From contig JAPSLB010000041.1 of assembly GCA_031181145.1 (NCBI GenBank), positions 1 to 40,183 on the forward strand: 40,183 nucleotides of DNA, in the 5' to 3' direction. This document shows, piece after piece, positions 32,720-40,183 of this stretch; the stretch's first letter is position 1; each line of letters opens with the position of its first letter. Under the pieces are notes generated by a model that searched no databases, was not told the origin of the DNA, and was given only the letters and a program-made list of their open reading frames with translations. This DNA comes from Microvirga sp. GTDB taxonomy: Bacteria > Pseudomonadota > Alphaproteobacteria > Rhizobiales > Beijerinckiaceae. The position numbers were made by a program, and so were the translations under genes.

Positions 32720-32783
32720 CCGGCGTAAGAAGGCTTGCGCCGGCTATCTGAGGTCGCGGACCGTCGCCTACCGGTCCGCGACC
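32720..32783 (+). promoter_or_regulatory. Tandem hairpins between the TRAP receptor gene and the second SDR gene
   Basis: The first stem-loop has CCGGCGTAAG (32720-32729) pairing with CTTGCGCCGG (32734-32743), one T-G wobble, loop AAGG. The second has GGTCGCGGACCG (32752-32763) pairing perfectly with CGGTCCGCGACC (32772-32783), 8-base loop. They sit 10 and 42 bases after the stop of the receptor gene, where such structures often protect the upstream mRNA or cause partial termination. There is no T-run. Confidence 0.55.
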
Positions 32784-32847
32784 AGCCCCCGTGATATTCT
32801 GGCTTTTGCCCTGCCTTGCACGCCAAGGCGTTTGGAAAGTTATGCCT

Positions 32848-33585
32848 ATGTCTGAGCACAGATCGCCAACCGCAATCGTCACCGGTGCAGGAGCCGGGAT
32901 TGGCCGCGCAATTGCAAACCGCCTTGCCGAAGACGGCTTCTCCATTGTTGTCGCCGATCGCGCGCAGGCGCCTGCCGAAGAAACGGTCCGTCAGCTCCAG
33001 GAAAAGGGCTACGAGGCACGTGCAGCTGTACTCGACATCACCGACCCGGCGGCGACGCAGGCGCTGATCGACAGCATCGAGACACTGCAGGTTCTGGTCA
33101 ATAATGCCGGTATCTTTACCGTCGTCGAATTCGATAAGCTCACTGCTGACGACTTCCGCAGGATGTACGAGGTGAATCTGATAGCGATGTTCACCCTCTC
33201 CCAGCAGGCATCGCGGAGAATGCCTGAAGGCGGCCGTATCGTGAACCTGTGTTCGCGGGCGGCCTTCGGTGCTCGGCACTACGCACATTATGTCGCGTCC
33301 AAAGCGGCGGTAGCGGGATTCACCAAGGCTCTGGCCCTGGAGCTGGGAATGAAGCAGATCACCGTGAATGCGGTCGCCCCCGGCATCATCCAGACCGACA
33401 TGCTGCTCGAGCGCAAGGACGGCCTTGAGGAAATGCGCGCAGCACAACCCACCGGCAAGCTGGGTATTCCCGAGGACATCGCTCACGCTGTCTCCTTCTT
33501 CGCCGATCCCCGCGCAAGCTACGTCACAGGTCAGGTTCTGATCGTGGATGGCGGCCGCTCCGTCGGCGGTACGGCGGCATTCTGA
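32848..33585 (+). CDS. SDR-family oxidoreductase 2
   Basis: A classical short-chain dehydrogenase of 245 residues. The cofactor loop is TGAGAGIG, the NNAG motif is intact, the catalytic serine lies in NLCSRAA and the catalytic pair in YVASK; NAVAPGIIQTDM and YVTGQVLIVDGGRS close it. I chose ATG 32848 (MSEHRSPTAIVTG) because GGAAAG lies eight bases upstream; ATG 32842 is too close and a longer frame from 32791 adds non-family residues. It is probably an alcohol/ketone oxidoreductase of the same pathway as its neighbours. Confidence 0.88.
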   Translation: MSEHRSPTAIVTGAGAGIGRAIANRLAEDGFSIVVADRAQAPAEETVRQLQEKGYEARAAVLDITDPAATQALIDSIETLQVLVNNAGIFTVVEFDKLTADDFRRMYEVNLIAMFTLSQQASRRMPEGGRIVNLCSRAAFGARHYAHYVASKAAVAGFTKALALELGMKQITVNAVAPGIIQTDMLLERKDGLEEMRAAQPTGKLGIPEDIAHAVSFFADPRASYVTGQVLIVDGGRSVGGTAAF

Positions 33586-33598
33586 GGAAGGCGCAGAG

Positions 33599-34387
33599 AT
33601 GGATTTTCCTATCACATCCCTTCAGGGGAAGGTCGCTGTCATCACCGGTGCCGGTCAAGGCATCGGTGAGGCGATCGCCCATGCGTTTCTGTCGGCTGGG
33701 GCTATTGTCGTGGCCGTGGACCGTGAGCCGGCAGGCATCGATGCACTGGCATCAAAGTCGGATCACGCGATCCCGGTTATGGGCGACGTAACCGACGCAA
33801 GCCTGCCCAATGTGATCGGCGCAGCTCTCGACGAGGCCGACCTGTCGCTCGACATACTCATCAACAACGCTGGTGTCGCACGTGGCGCCCACGCCATCGC
33901 GACCTCGGATGAGGACCTCCAGCGTTATTTCGACATCAACATTCTTGGTGTCTTTCGCCTGTCGCGCTGGGCCCTGGCTCGTATGATGAATACGGGTGGC
34001 GGCTCAATCGTGAACATAGCCTCTGTTTTCGGCATGGTTGGCGCCTACAACAGTGCGGGCTATTCAATGTCGAAGGCGGCAGTTATCGGAATGACACGCC
34101 AATTGGCGACCGATTTCGGTCCCTCTGGCATTCGTGTGAATGCCGTTGCTCCGGGCCTGATCGAAACACCGCTCACCGCCGAGCGTATCCAGACCGAAAC
34201 CTGGCGCCGCCAGATCATGATCGAGCAGTGCCCGCTGCAGCGCGTCGGCAAGCCGGAGGATGTCGCGCGTGCCGTGCGATTCCTTGCCTCCGATGAAGCC
34301 TCTTTCATTACAGGTCAGATTCTGGCCGTCGATGGCGGATGGACAACTGGCCGCTTCCCCAGACCGGAGCCGCTCCATGGCGTCTGA
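33599..34387 (+). CDS. SDR-family oxidoreductase 3
   Basis: A third classical SDR, 262 residues. It has TGAGQGIG, NNAG, a catalytic serine in IVNIASVFG and YSMSK; NAVAPGLIETPLTAERIQ and FITGQILAVDGGW follow. ATG 33599 has GAGGAAGG seven bases upstream, and the SDR 2 stop lies just before it. It overlaps the flavoprotein gene by 11 bases, so the two are translationally coupled and may act in succession. Confidence 0.9.
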   Translation: MDFPITSLQGKVAVITGAGQGIGEAIAHAFLSAGAIVVAVDREPAGIDALASKSDHAIPVMGDVTDASLPNVIGAALDEADLSLDILINNAGVARGAHAIATSDEDLQRYFDINILGVFRLSRWALARMMNTGGGSIVNIASVFGMVGAYNSAGYSMSKAAVIGMTRQLATDFGPSGIRVNAVAPGLIETPLTAERIQTETWRRQIMIEQCPLQRVGKPEDVARAVRFLASDEASFITGQILAVDGGWTTGRFPRPEPLHGV

Positions 34388-36080
34388 GAGTTTGCCCGCT
34401 AGCTGTGACCTTCTCGTCGTCGGCTCAGGCGCGGGCGGATTGGCGGCCGCAATCAGTGCAGCTCACGGCGACTTGAAAGCGGTTGTCGTCGAGAAGTCCG
34501 AATACTTCGGCGGCTCGACGGCCGTGTCAGGCGGCGCCATTTGGGTGCCTAACAACCCGATCATGCGCGCAGCGGGAATGGAGGATGATCCTAAAGCCGC
34601 TCGTCGCTACATCGAGCTTGAAACCGGCAATCGCTTCAATGCGGAACTGGTCGACGCTTTTCTTGAGTACGGCCCCGAAGCCATCGCATTCTTCAACGAA
34701 AAGACTGCGCTGAAGATGGCGCATCGCCCTTATTCTCCGGACTATCATCCGGAGAAGGATGGGGCTGCGCTGGGAGGACGCGTGCTGGACGCGCTGGAGT
34801 ACGACGGAAGAGCTCTGGGCAAGAACCTCGCTCGGCTGCGTCCTCCGATCAGGGAATTCACCATCCTCGGCGGTATGCAACTCGGCCGGATGGATCTCTA
34901 TCACTTCGTGCGTATGACGCGTGACTGGTCCTCCTTCGTGCATGCCGCCAAGCAGGTTCTGCGGTACTGTAAGGACAAGGTGATCGTCGGTCGCAACACA
35001 CGGCTGAGCCTCGGGGCGGCGGTCGTGGGCCGCTTGGCCGAAACGGCGTTCTCCCTGAAGATTCCGCTTCTGACCGAGCATGAGCTCGTCTCGCTTCAGC
35101 GGGACGAGGCCGGCCGCGTAGCGGCTGCTGTCATACGCACCAAGCAGGGCGATAGGACCATTGAGGTCAGAAAGGGTGTAGTCCTTGCTGGCGGCGGCTT
35201 TCCACATGATGCGAAGCGCCGTGCCAAGATGTTCGAGCATGTCAGCCGCGGCCTGCCCCATTACAGCATGTCGCCGTCATCGAACACAGGTGGCGCAATT
35301 TCCGCGGCCGAGGCGATCGGGGCGGCCTTCGTGACCACTAACTCGGACGCCGGCTCCTGGGCGCCGATTTCGCTTATCCCGCAATCTGACGGATCGAAGC
35401 GGCCGTTCCCGCATCTGTTCATGGACAGGGCCAAGCCGGGCATCATTGCAGTCGGTCACGATGGGCGGCGCTTCACTAACGAAGCAGCGAGCTATCACGA
35501 CTTCGTGCGGGGCCTGGTGAACAAGTTGCTGGACGAAGGCCGGATGTCGGCATTCCTGGTCTGCGATCATTACGCCTTGCGCCGCTATGGGCTGGGAGCG
35601 GTCCCGTGCTTCCCAGGCAGGATCGACCCATACCTGAAATCGGGCTATCTCAAGCGAGGTTCGGGCGTGGAGGAATTGGCAGCACAATGCGGCATCGACG
35701 CCAAGTCCCTTAGCGCGACGCTCGACCGCTACAATCTGTGTGCCGCGCAGGGAACGGACCCCGATTTCGGCAAGGGCTCGACTCCCTACCAGACGGCCCT
35801 TGGCGATCCGGATCACAAGCCGAACCAGTGCCTGAGGCCACTCGAAGGCAGGCTTTACGCCGTCGAGATATTTCCGGGGGACATCGGCACAACGATGGGA
35901 TTGGACGTCAACGCCCACGGTCAGGTCCGCGACACGAATGGCCGGGTGATCGAGGGTCTCTATGCTTGCGGTAACGACATTAACTCGATCATGAGCGGAT
36001 CGTATCCCGGAGCAGGCATCACACTCGGTCCGGCGCTGACATTCGGATACGTCGTCGGCCGTCATGCTGCGTCACATTAA
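34377..36080 (+). CDS. KstD-like FAD-dependent dehydrogenase
   Basis: A 567-residue flavoenzyme of the 3-ketosteroid-delta-1-dehydrogenase/fumarate reductase superfamily. The FAD-binding GSGAGG lies near residue 17, then GGSTAVSGGAIWVPNN as in KstD. The catalytic regions are also KstD-like: RFTNEAASYHDF holds the tyrosine of the active-site triad and SYPGAGITLGPALTFGY the second tyrosine and glycine that bind the 3-keto group. Family knowledge therefore points to desaturation next to a ring ketone. A simpler cyclic ketone than a steroid is equally possible, since no other steroid genes are near. ATG 34377 has GGAG eight bases upstream. Last gene of the operon, followed by a strong terminator. 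Confidence 0.85.
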   Translation: MASESLPASCDLLVVGSGAGGLAAAISAAHGDLKAVVVEKSEYFGGSTAVSGGAIWVPNNPIMRAAGMEDDPKAARRYIELETGNRFNAELVDAFLEYGPEAIAFFNEKTALKMAHRPYSPDYHPEKDGAALGGRVLDALEYDGRALGKNLARLRPPIREFTILGGMQLGRMDLYHFVRMTRDWSSFVHAAKQVLRYCKDKVIVGRNTRLSLGAAVVGRLAETAFSLKIPLLTEHELVSLQRDEAGRVAAAVIRTKQGDRTIEVRKGVVLAGGGFPHDAKRRAKMFEHVSRGLPHYSMSPSSNTGGAISAAEAIGAAFVTTNSDAGSWAPISLIPQSDGSKRPFPHLFMDRAKPGIIAVGHDGRRFTNEAASYHDFVRGLVNKLLDEGRMSAFLVCDHYALRRYGLGAVPCFPGRIDPYLKSGYLKRGSGVEELAAQCGIDAKSLSATLDRYNLCAAQGTDPDFGKGSTPYQTALGDPDHKPNQCLRPLEGRLYAVEIFPGDIGTTMGLDVNAHGQVRDTNGRVIEGLYACGNDINSIMSGSYPGAGITLGPALTFGYVVGRHAASH

Positions 36081-36083
36081 ATT

Positions 36084-36109
36084 TCCTGCCGCAGGGAACT
36101 GCGGCAGGA
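36084..36109. terminator. Bidirectional terminator hairpin with GGAA loop
   Basis: TCCTGCCGCAG (36084-36094) pairs perfectly with CTGCGGCAGGA (36099-36109) around the stable tetraloop GGAA. It starts four bases after the flavoprotein stop and lies 37 bases from the end of the convergent MarR gene, so it can serve both. The T-run is weak. Confidence 0.7.
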
Positions 36110-36145
36110 TACCTGTTTGAAAAGCCGCTTCGACTCCGATCCGGG

Positions 36146-36577
36146 TCACCCATGGAGGACGTCCTCAAGCCGTGTCAGTGCGGCGAGAAGGAAAGGGGCT
36201 TCGGAACCGAGATCCCGCAGGATCCGTTGCTCGAAGGCCAAGGCTTTGGGCACGATGTCCTTGTATGCGCGGCGTCCCTGTGCCGTGAGCGTCAGGATCT
36301 CCTCGCGGCGGTCCTCTTCGCTCTCGCGGCGCTTGAGCCAGCGGCGCATCTCCAAGGCCCGGACGGCCCGGCTGACCTTGGTCTTGTGCATGGAGGAATG
36401 CTGTCCGATTTCCTTTGCGCTGCTCTCCCCGAACTGCCCCAGAGTTGCGAGAACCCGCCATTCAGGCGTCGTCAGGTCGTGATGTGGGCCGTAGACGGAT
36501 TGGAACTCCCGGGAAATGGCTGCGCTGAGCCGGTTGAGGCGATAAGGTAGGAACTGTTCGAGATCGAGTTTCGTCAT
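36146..36577 (-). CDS. MarR-family regulator, probably of the homogentisate operon
   Basis: A 143-residue winged-helix dimeric regulator. The core is LTTPEWRVLATLGQFGESSA, the recognition region SSMHKTKVSRAVRALEMRRW and the wing RRESEEDRREEILTLTAQG. I chose ATG 36577 (MTKLDLEQFLPYRLNRLS), matching the family start; a longer frame runs through the operator region and is unlikely. It is divergent from hmgA across 59 bases carrying inverted repeats, the arrangement of an HmgR-type repressor that would release DNA on binding homogentisate or a related aromatic acid. Confidence 0.88.
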   Translation of the reverse strand: MTKLDLEQFLPYRLNRLSAAISREFQSVYGPHHDLTTPEWRVLATLGQFGESSAKEIGQHSSMHKTKVSRAVRALEMRRWLKRRESEEDRREEILTLTAQGRRAYKDIVPKALAFEQRILRDLGSEAPFLLAALTRLEDVLHG

Positions 36578-36583
36578 CGGGTT

Positions 36584-36620
36584 GTTAGTTACAAAAATGA
36601 CGGTTACGTATGTAACTAAC
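36584..36620. promoter_or_regulatory. Putative MarR operator between regulator and hmgA
   Basis: GTTAGTTAC (36584-36592) and GTAACTAAC (36612-36620) form a perfect 9-base inverted repeat with a 19-base spacer. Within it, GTTAC (36603-36607) and GTAAC (36612-36616) form a tighter palindrome with a 4-base spacer. A site here would cover the promoters of both divergent genes and end just before the hmgA ribosome site. Confidence 0.65.
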
Positions 36621-36636
36621 CTTGGAGGTAACGACC

Positions 36637-37995
36637 ATGAATGTCCAGAATCCAATTGCTCAGCCACAAGCCGGACATGTGCAGGAGAGCGCCATCCAGC
36701 CCGGCTACATGTCGGGTTTCGGCAACGGCTTCGAGACGGAAGCTCTTCCCGGTGCGCTTCCCATTGGCCGCAACTCCCCCCAGAAGTGCTCCTATGGCCT
36801 CTATGCCGAACAGCTGAGTGGTTCGCCCTTCACGGCGCCCCGGACCACCAACGAGCGTTCCTGGCTCTACCGCATACGCCCCACCGTCACCCATTGGGGG
36901 AAGTTCCAGAAGGCTGACATCGGCCTGTGGCGCACCGCGCCCGCGGCCGAGGTAGAAATGCCGATCGCTCCCATGCGCTGGGACCCGATCCCGCTTCCGG
37001 ACGAGTCCGTCTCGTTCCTGGAGGGCGTCCACACCATCACCACCGCCGGCGATGCCGGTTCCCAGGCGGGTATGGGCGCGCATGTCTATCTCATCACCCG
37101 TTCGATGGTGGATGAGTATTTCTACAATGCCGATGGCGAACTGCTGTTCGTGCCCCAGCAGGGTTCTCTCCGGCTTTGGACCGAGTTCGGCATCATCGAC
37201 ATCGAGCCGGGTGAGATCGCCGTGATCCCGCGCGGCGTGAAGATCCGTGTCGAGCTGACCAATGGCCCGGCGCGCGGGTACATGTGCGAGAACTATGGCG
37301 GCGCGTTCACCCTGCCGGAGCGTGGACCGATCGGGGCCAACTGCCTCGCCAACCCGCGTGACTTCCTCACACCCGTGGCGGCCTACGAGGACAGGGATGC
37401 TCCTTCGAAGATGTACGTGAAGTGGGGCGGCACGCTCTGGGTGGCCGACATGGATCACTCGCCTCTCGACGTGGTGGCTTGGCACGGCAACTACGCGCCC
37501 TACAAATACGACCTGCGCCGCTATTCGCCGGTGGGGCCGATCCTGTACGATCATGCCGATCCGTCGATCTTCACCGTGCTGACCTCGCCGTCGGAGACGC
37601 CAGGCACGGCCAATATCGACTTCGTGATCTTCCCGGACCGCTGGCTGGTGGCGGAAAACACCTTCAGGCCGCCTTGGTACCACATGAACGTGATGAGCGA
37701 GTTCATGGGCCTGATCTACGGTGTCTACGATGCCAAGACCGGCGGCGGCTTCGTGCCCGGCGGCATGTCGCTGCACAACACCATGCTGCCGCACGGGCCG
37801 GACGTGGACGCCTTCGAGAAGGCGAGCAACGTGGAGCTCAAGCCTCATAGGCTGGAAGGCACGCTGGCGTTCATGTTTGAAACGCGCTTCCCGCAGAAGG
37901 TGACGGCCTTCGCGGCGCAGACCGAGTCGCTTCAGAAGGATTACGGCGCCTATGGCCATAAGCTGAAGAAGCACTTCAACCCGAACCAGCGGTGA
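36637..37995 (+). CDS. hmgA: Homogentisate 1,2-dioxygenase
   Basis: Opens the aromatic ring of homogentisate to maleylacetoacetate with Fe(II) and O2, the central step of tyrosine and phenylalanine catabolism. 452 residues, usual length. The N-terminus has the typical [19 protein letters not shown]. The iron ligands are visible as H and E in [12 protein letters not shown] and H in [13 protein letters not shown] eight bases before ATG 36637 supports this start over an upstream in-frame ATG at 36622. First gene of the operon; its stop overlaps a possible GTG of fahA. Confidence 0.95.
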   Translation: MNVQNPIAQPQAGHVQESAIQPGYMSGFGNGFETEALPGALPIGRNSPQKCSYGLYAEQLSGSPFTAPRTTNERSWLYRIRPTVTHWGKFQKADIGLWRTAPAAEVEMPIAPMRWDPIPLPDESVSFLEGVHTITTAGDAGSQAGMGAHVYLITRSMVDEYFYNADGELLFVPQQGSLRLWTEFGIIDIEPGEIAVIPRGVKIRVELTNGPARGYMCENYGGAFTLPERGPIGANCLANPRDFLTPVAAYEDRDAPSKMYVKWGGTLWVADMDHSPLDVVAWHGNYAPYKYDLRRYSPVGPILYDHADPSIFTVLTSPSETPGTANIDFVIFPDRWLVAENTFRPPWYHMNVMSEFMGLIYGVYDAKTGGGFVPGGMSLHNTMLPHGPDVDAFEKASNVELKPHRLEGTLAFMFETRFPQKVTAFAAQTESLQKDYGAYGHKLKKHFNPNQR

Positions 37996-38003
37996 TCGTA
38001 ACG

Positions 38004-39311
38004 ATGACGCAGCTCGATCATACTCATGATCCGAAACTCGAAAGCTGGGTGGCCTCGGCCAATGGCCATCCGGACTTTCCAATCCAGAACTTGCCGCTGG
38101 GGATCTTCAGCCACCGCGGAGGTGAGCCCCGTGGCGGTGTCGCTATTGGCGATCGGATCATCGACCTGCCGGCTGCTCTTGCAGCCGGCCTCTTCACCGG
38201 CGAGGCGGCGAGGGCGGCGGAGCTTGCATCCGGGGCAGCACTCAATCCTTTCCTCGCACTCGGAGCAGGTCCCCGGCGGGCCTTGCGCATGCGGCTGTCG
38301 GAGATCCTGGCGCAGGGGAGTCCCGCTCAGCGAAAAGCGGAAGGGTGCCTGCGCGCGGCTTCCGATTGCACGCTGCACCTTCCGGCACGCATCGGCGATT
38401 ACACGGATTTCTATGTTGGCATCCACCATGCCATGAATGTCGGCAAGCAGTTCCGCCCCGACAATCCGCTTTTGCCGAACTACAAGTACGTTCCGATCGG
38501 TTATCACGGCCGTGCATCGTCGATCCGTCCCTCCGGCGTGCCCGTGCGGCGACCGCGAGGGCAGACAAAGCCGCCGGATGCCTCGGAACCCGGCTTCAGG
38601 CCGAGCCAGAGGCTCGACTACGAGCTGGAGCTGGGCGTTTGGATCGGGCCCGGCAACGGGCTCGGCGAGCCTATCGGCATCGCAGAGGCTCCCGCCCATA
38701 TCGGGGGATATTGCCTCTTAAACGACTGGTCGGCGCGCGACATTCAGGCTTGGGAGTATCAGCCGCTCGGGCCGTTCCTGGCCAAGAACTTCGCCAGCAC
38801 CATCTCGGCCTGGATCGTCACACCTGAGGCGCTCGCGCCTTTCCGCATCCCGCAGCCGAGCCGGCCCGAAGGCGATCCCGCTCCGCTGCCTTACCTGACG
38901 GACGAGGCGGACCAGCGCGGGGGCGGGCTCGATCTGGAGCTGGAGGTTCTGCTCCTTACCCCCGGCCTGCGGGAGAAAGGGCTGCCGCCGCACCGGATCG
39001 CCCTGTCCAATGCGCGACACATGTATTGGACGGTGGCCCAGATGATCACGCATCATACCAGCAACGGCTGCAATCTTCAGCCGGGCGATCTGCTGGGTAC
39101 GGGAACGATCTCGGGTCCCGATCAGGGGAGCTGCGGCAGCATCCTGGAGACGACCCTAGGCGGGAAGAATCCGATCGTGCTTGCCTCCGGCGAGGAGCGG
39201 CGGTTCCTAGAGGACGGCGACGAGGTGATCCTGCGGGCCCGCGGCCGTAAGGAGGGTTTTGCTCCCATCGGATTTGGCGAATGCCGCGCCGCAATCCTGC
39301 CGTCACCATGA
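38004..39311 (+). CDS. fahA: Fumarylacetoacetase
   Basis: Hydrolyses fumarylacetoacetate to fumarate and acetoacetate, the last step of the homogentisate pathway. About 435 residues. It has a FAH N-terminal domain and a catalytic domain with DYTDFYVGIHHAMNVG (metal-binding Asp and catalytic His), YDYELELGVWIG-type LDYELELGVWIGPGN with metal-binding glutamates, and LLNDWSARDIQAWEYQPLGP. ATG 38004 has GGTGA eight bases upstream; a GTG at 37992 overlapping the hmgA stop is the alternative. Confidence 0.95.
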   Translation: MTQLDHTHDPKLESWVASANGHPDFPIQNLPLGIFSHRGGEPRGGVAIGDRIIDLPAALAAGLFTGEAARAAELASGAALNPFLALGAGPRRALRMRLSEILAQGSPAQRKAEGCLRAASDCTLHLPARIGDYTDFYVGIHHAMNVGKQFRPDNPLLPNYKYVPIGYHGRASSIRPSGVPVRRPRGQTKPPDASEPGFRPSQRLDYELELGVWIGPGNGLGEPIGIAEAPAHIGGYCLLNDWSARDIQAWEYQPLGPFLAKNFASTISAWIVTPEALAPFRIPQPSRPEGDPAPLPYLTDEADQRGGGLDLELEVLLLTPGLREKGLPPHRIALSNARHMYWTVAQMITHHTSNGCNLQPGDLLGTGTISGPDQGSCGSILETTLGGKNPIVLASGEERRFLEDGDEVILRARGRKEGFAPIGFGECRAAILPSP

Positions 39312-39321
39312 GGGCAAGGAG

Positions 39322-39957
39322 ATGAAGCTCCATACGTATTGGAGGTCTACCTCCTCCTACCGCGTGCGCATTGCCCTTGCCCTCAAGAAAATTGAGACCG
39401 AGCAGGCCTTCGTCCATCTGGTCCGTAACGGTGGCGAACAGAATGCTCCTGGCTACCGGGCCCTCAATCCGCAGGGACGTGTGCCGGCGCTCGGGCTCGA
39501 GGACGGCAGCATTCTCATTCAGTCGCCTGCGATCCTGGAATATCTCGAGGAGGTTTATCCGACGCCTCCGCTTCTGCCGGTCGATCCGGTGGCGAGGGCC
39601 AGGGTCAGAGCCGTGGCGTCGATCATCGGCTGCGATATCCACCCGCTGCACAACGTCGGCCCGCTCACCCATCTCAGGAGGGTTTTCGGACGTTCCGAGC
39701 AGGAGGTTTCTGACTGGATTTCCACCTGGATAGGGCAGGGGCTTGCGGCGGTCGAAGCCCTCATCGCGGATCAGGGCTTCTGCTTCGGTTCGGATCCGTC
39801 GATGGCCGACGTCTATCTCCTGCCGCAACTCTACGCAGCACGGCGGTTCAACGTGCCGCTGGACGCTTACCCCCGCATGCTCCGTGTCGAGACACTTGCT
39901 GGCGAGCATCCGGCTTTCCGCAGCGCGCACCCGTCTGCCCAGCCGGATGCGGAATAG
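39322..39957 (+). CDS. maiA: Maleylacetoacetate isomerase (zeta-class GST)
   Basis: Isomerises maleylacetoacetate to fumarylacetoacetate using glutathione, the step between hmgA and fahA. 211 residues, usual length. The N-terminus YWRSTSSYRVRIALALK is the zeta-GST signature with serine where eukaryotic enzymes have cysteine. NPQGRVPAL holds the cis-proline, IQSPAILEYLEE the glutathione site and CDIHPLHNVG the conserved loop of the C-domain. The ATG lies 11 bases after fahA, with AGGG seven bases upstream. Confidence 0.94.
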   Translation: MKLHTYWRSTSSYRVRIALALKKIETEQAFVHLVRNGGEQNAPGYRALNPQGRVPALGLEDGSILIQSPAILEYLEEVYPTPPLLPVDPVARARVRAVASIIGCDIHPLHNVGPLTHLRRVFGRSEQEVSDWISTWIGQGLAAVEALIADQGFCFGSDPSMADVYLLPQLYAARRFNVPLDAYPRMLRVETLAGEHPAFRSAHPSAQPDAE

Positions 39958-40056
39958 CAATCTTTGGGAAATCTCTGCATCGCGGTTGTGCTTGCAGCTT
40001 CGCGACGCTCACAGCGAACTCCAGGCACGACCCAACTCCCATGAGGAGAGAATTTT

Positions 40057-40183
40057 ATGAACAAGGTTTACGGCGATGCGCGTTCTGCGCTGGCTGGCGT
40101 GGTGAAGGACGGGATGACGATCATGGCCGGGGGGTTTGGCCTGTGCGGCATCCCGGAGGCGCTGATCGAGGCGATCCGTGAGT
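40057..40183 (+). CDS. scoA: 3-oxoacid CoA-transferase subunit A, 5' end (cut by window edge)
   Basis: The first 42 residues of the alpha subunit of succinyl-CoA:3-ketoacid CoA-transferase. It begins MNKVYGDARSALAGVVKDG and carries the family motif GGFGLCGIPEALI. The enzyme activates acetoacetate, released by fahA, to acetoacetyl-CoA and so links this operon to central metabolism. GAGGAGAG a few bases upstream supports the start. It lies 99 bases after maiA on the same strand. Confidence 0.88.
   Translation, partial: MNKVYGDARSALAGVVKDGMTIMAGGFGLCGIPEALIEAIRE

Noticed and set aside
32284..33615. 443-codon minus-strand open frame
   Set aside because: Antisense to the TRAP receptor and SDR genes, no recognisable motif.
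36616..38082. 488-codon minus-strand open frame
   Set aside because: Antisense to hmgA, which is certain from its iron-ligand motifs; the translation resembles no protein.
1..40183. CRISPR arrays, tRNA/rRNA genes, phage genes, toxin-antitoxin pairs
   Set aside because: None seen on reading the window; no regularly spaced repeats and no protein of these classes.

Overview
The window looks like chromosome of a Hyphomicrobiales (alphaproteobacterial) soil or plant-associated organism, possibly Methylobacteriaceae such as Microvirga. This rests on high GC in the conserved blocks, a fused MrpA-MrpB (PhaAB-type) antiporter operon, an ExoF-like exporter and alphaproteobacterial-style TRAP, SDR and homogentisate genes. 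It is inferred from protein character, not from a marker gene. No tRNA, rRNA or CRISPR array was seen.

Region 1 (1-14243) is a surface-polysaccharide island with long non-coding gaps. It holds the 5' part of a signal-less exoprotein with a concanavalin/heparin-lyase-like fold (minus), a plus-strand pair encoding a Wzz/BY-kinase-like co-polymerase with a broken P-loop and an ExoF-like exporter, and three minus-strand genes: a GT4 glycosyltransferase, a two-domain formyltransferase-like/beta-propeller protein and a CelD-like acetyltransferase. These are followed by a tight plus-strand operon hddA-gmhA-hddC/gmhB, which encodes all four activities needed to make GDP-D-glycero-D-manno-heptose from sedoheptulose 7-phosphate. 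The gaps contain decayed pieces: an IS5-type transposase remnant (about 5640-6020) and a remnant of a second GT4 gene (about 10437-10600). The likely product is a heptose-containing, acylated exopolysaccharide or capsule.

Region 2 (14244-21140, all minus) is a complete group-2 Mrp cation/proton antiporter operon (mrpAB-C-D-E-F-G), followed by a periplasmic PRC-barrel protein.

Region 3 (21497-25278, plus) is a compact set: an amidase-signature enzyme, an HpPgdA-like deacetylase/cyclic imidase, a 109-residue conserved-looking protein of unknown function and a COG0523 (CobW) metallochaperone GTPase. It is a candidate metal-dependent amide or imide degradation module. A convergent Bcr/CflA drug-efflux MFS gene and an IS5 transposase 5' fragment follow.

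Region 4 (27359-36080) is a catabolic island: GST and GntR/FCD regulator (minus), diverging from SDR, TRAP transporter (Q, M, P), SDR, SDR and a KstD-like flavin dehydrogenase (plus). Three alcohol dehydrogenases, a ketone desaturase and an acid importer suggest catabolism of a cyclic hydroxylated acid. Strong hairpins lie inside and at the end of the operon.

Region 5 (36146-40183) is the homogentisate branch of tyrosine/phenylalanine catabolism: a MarR regulator diverging from hmgA-fahA-maiA-scoA (truncated by the window end), with clear inverted-repeat operators in the shared promoter.
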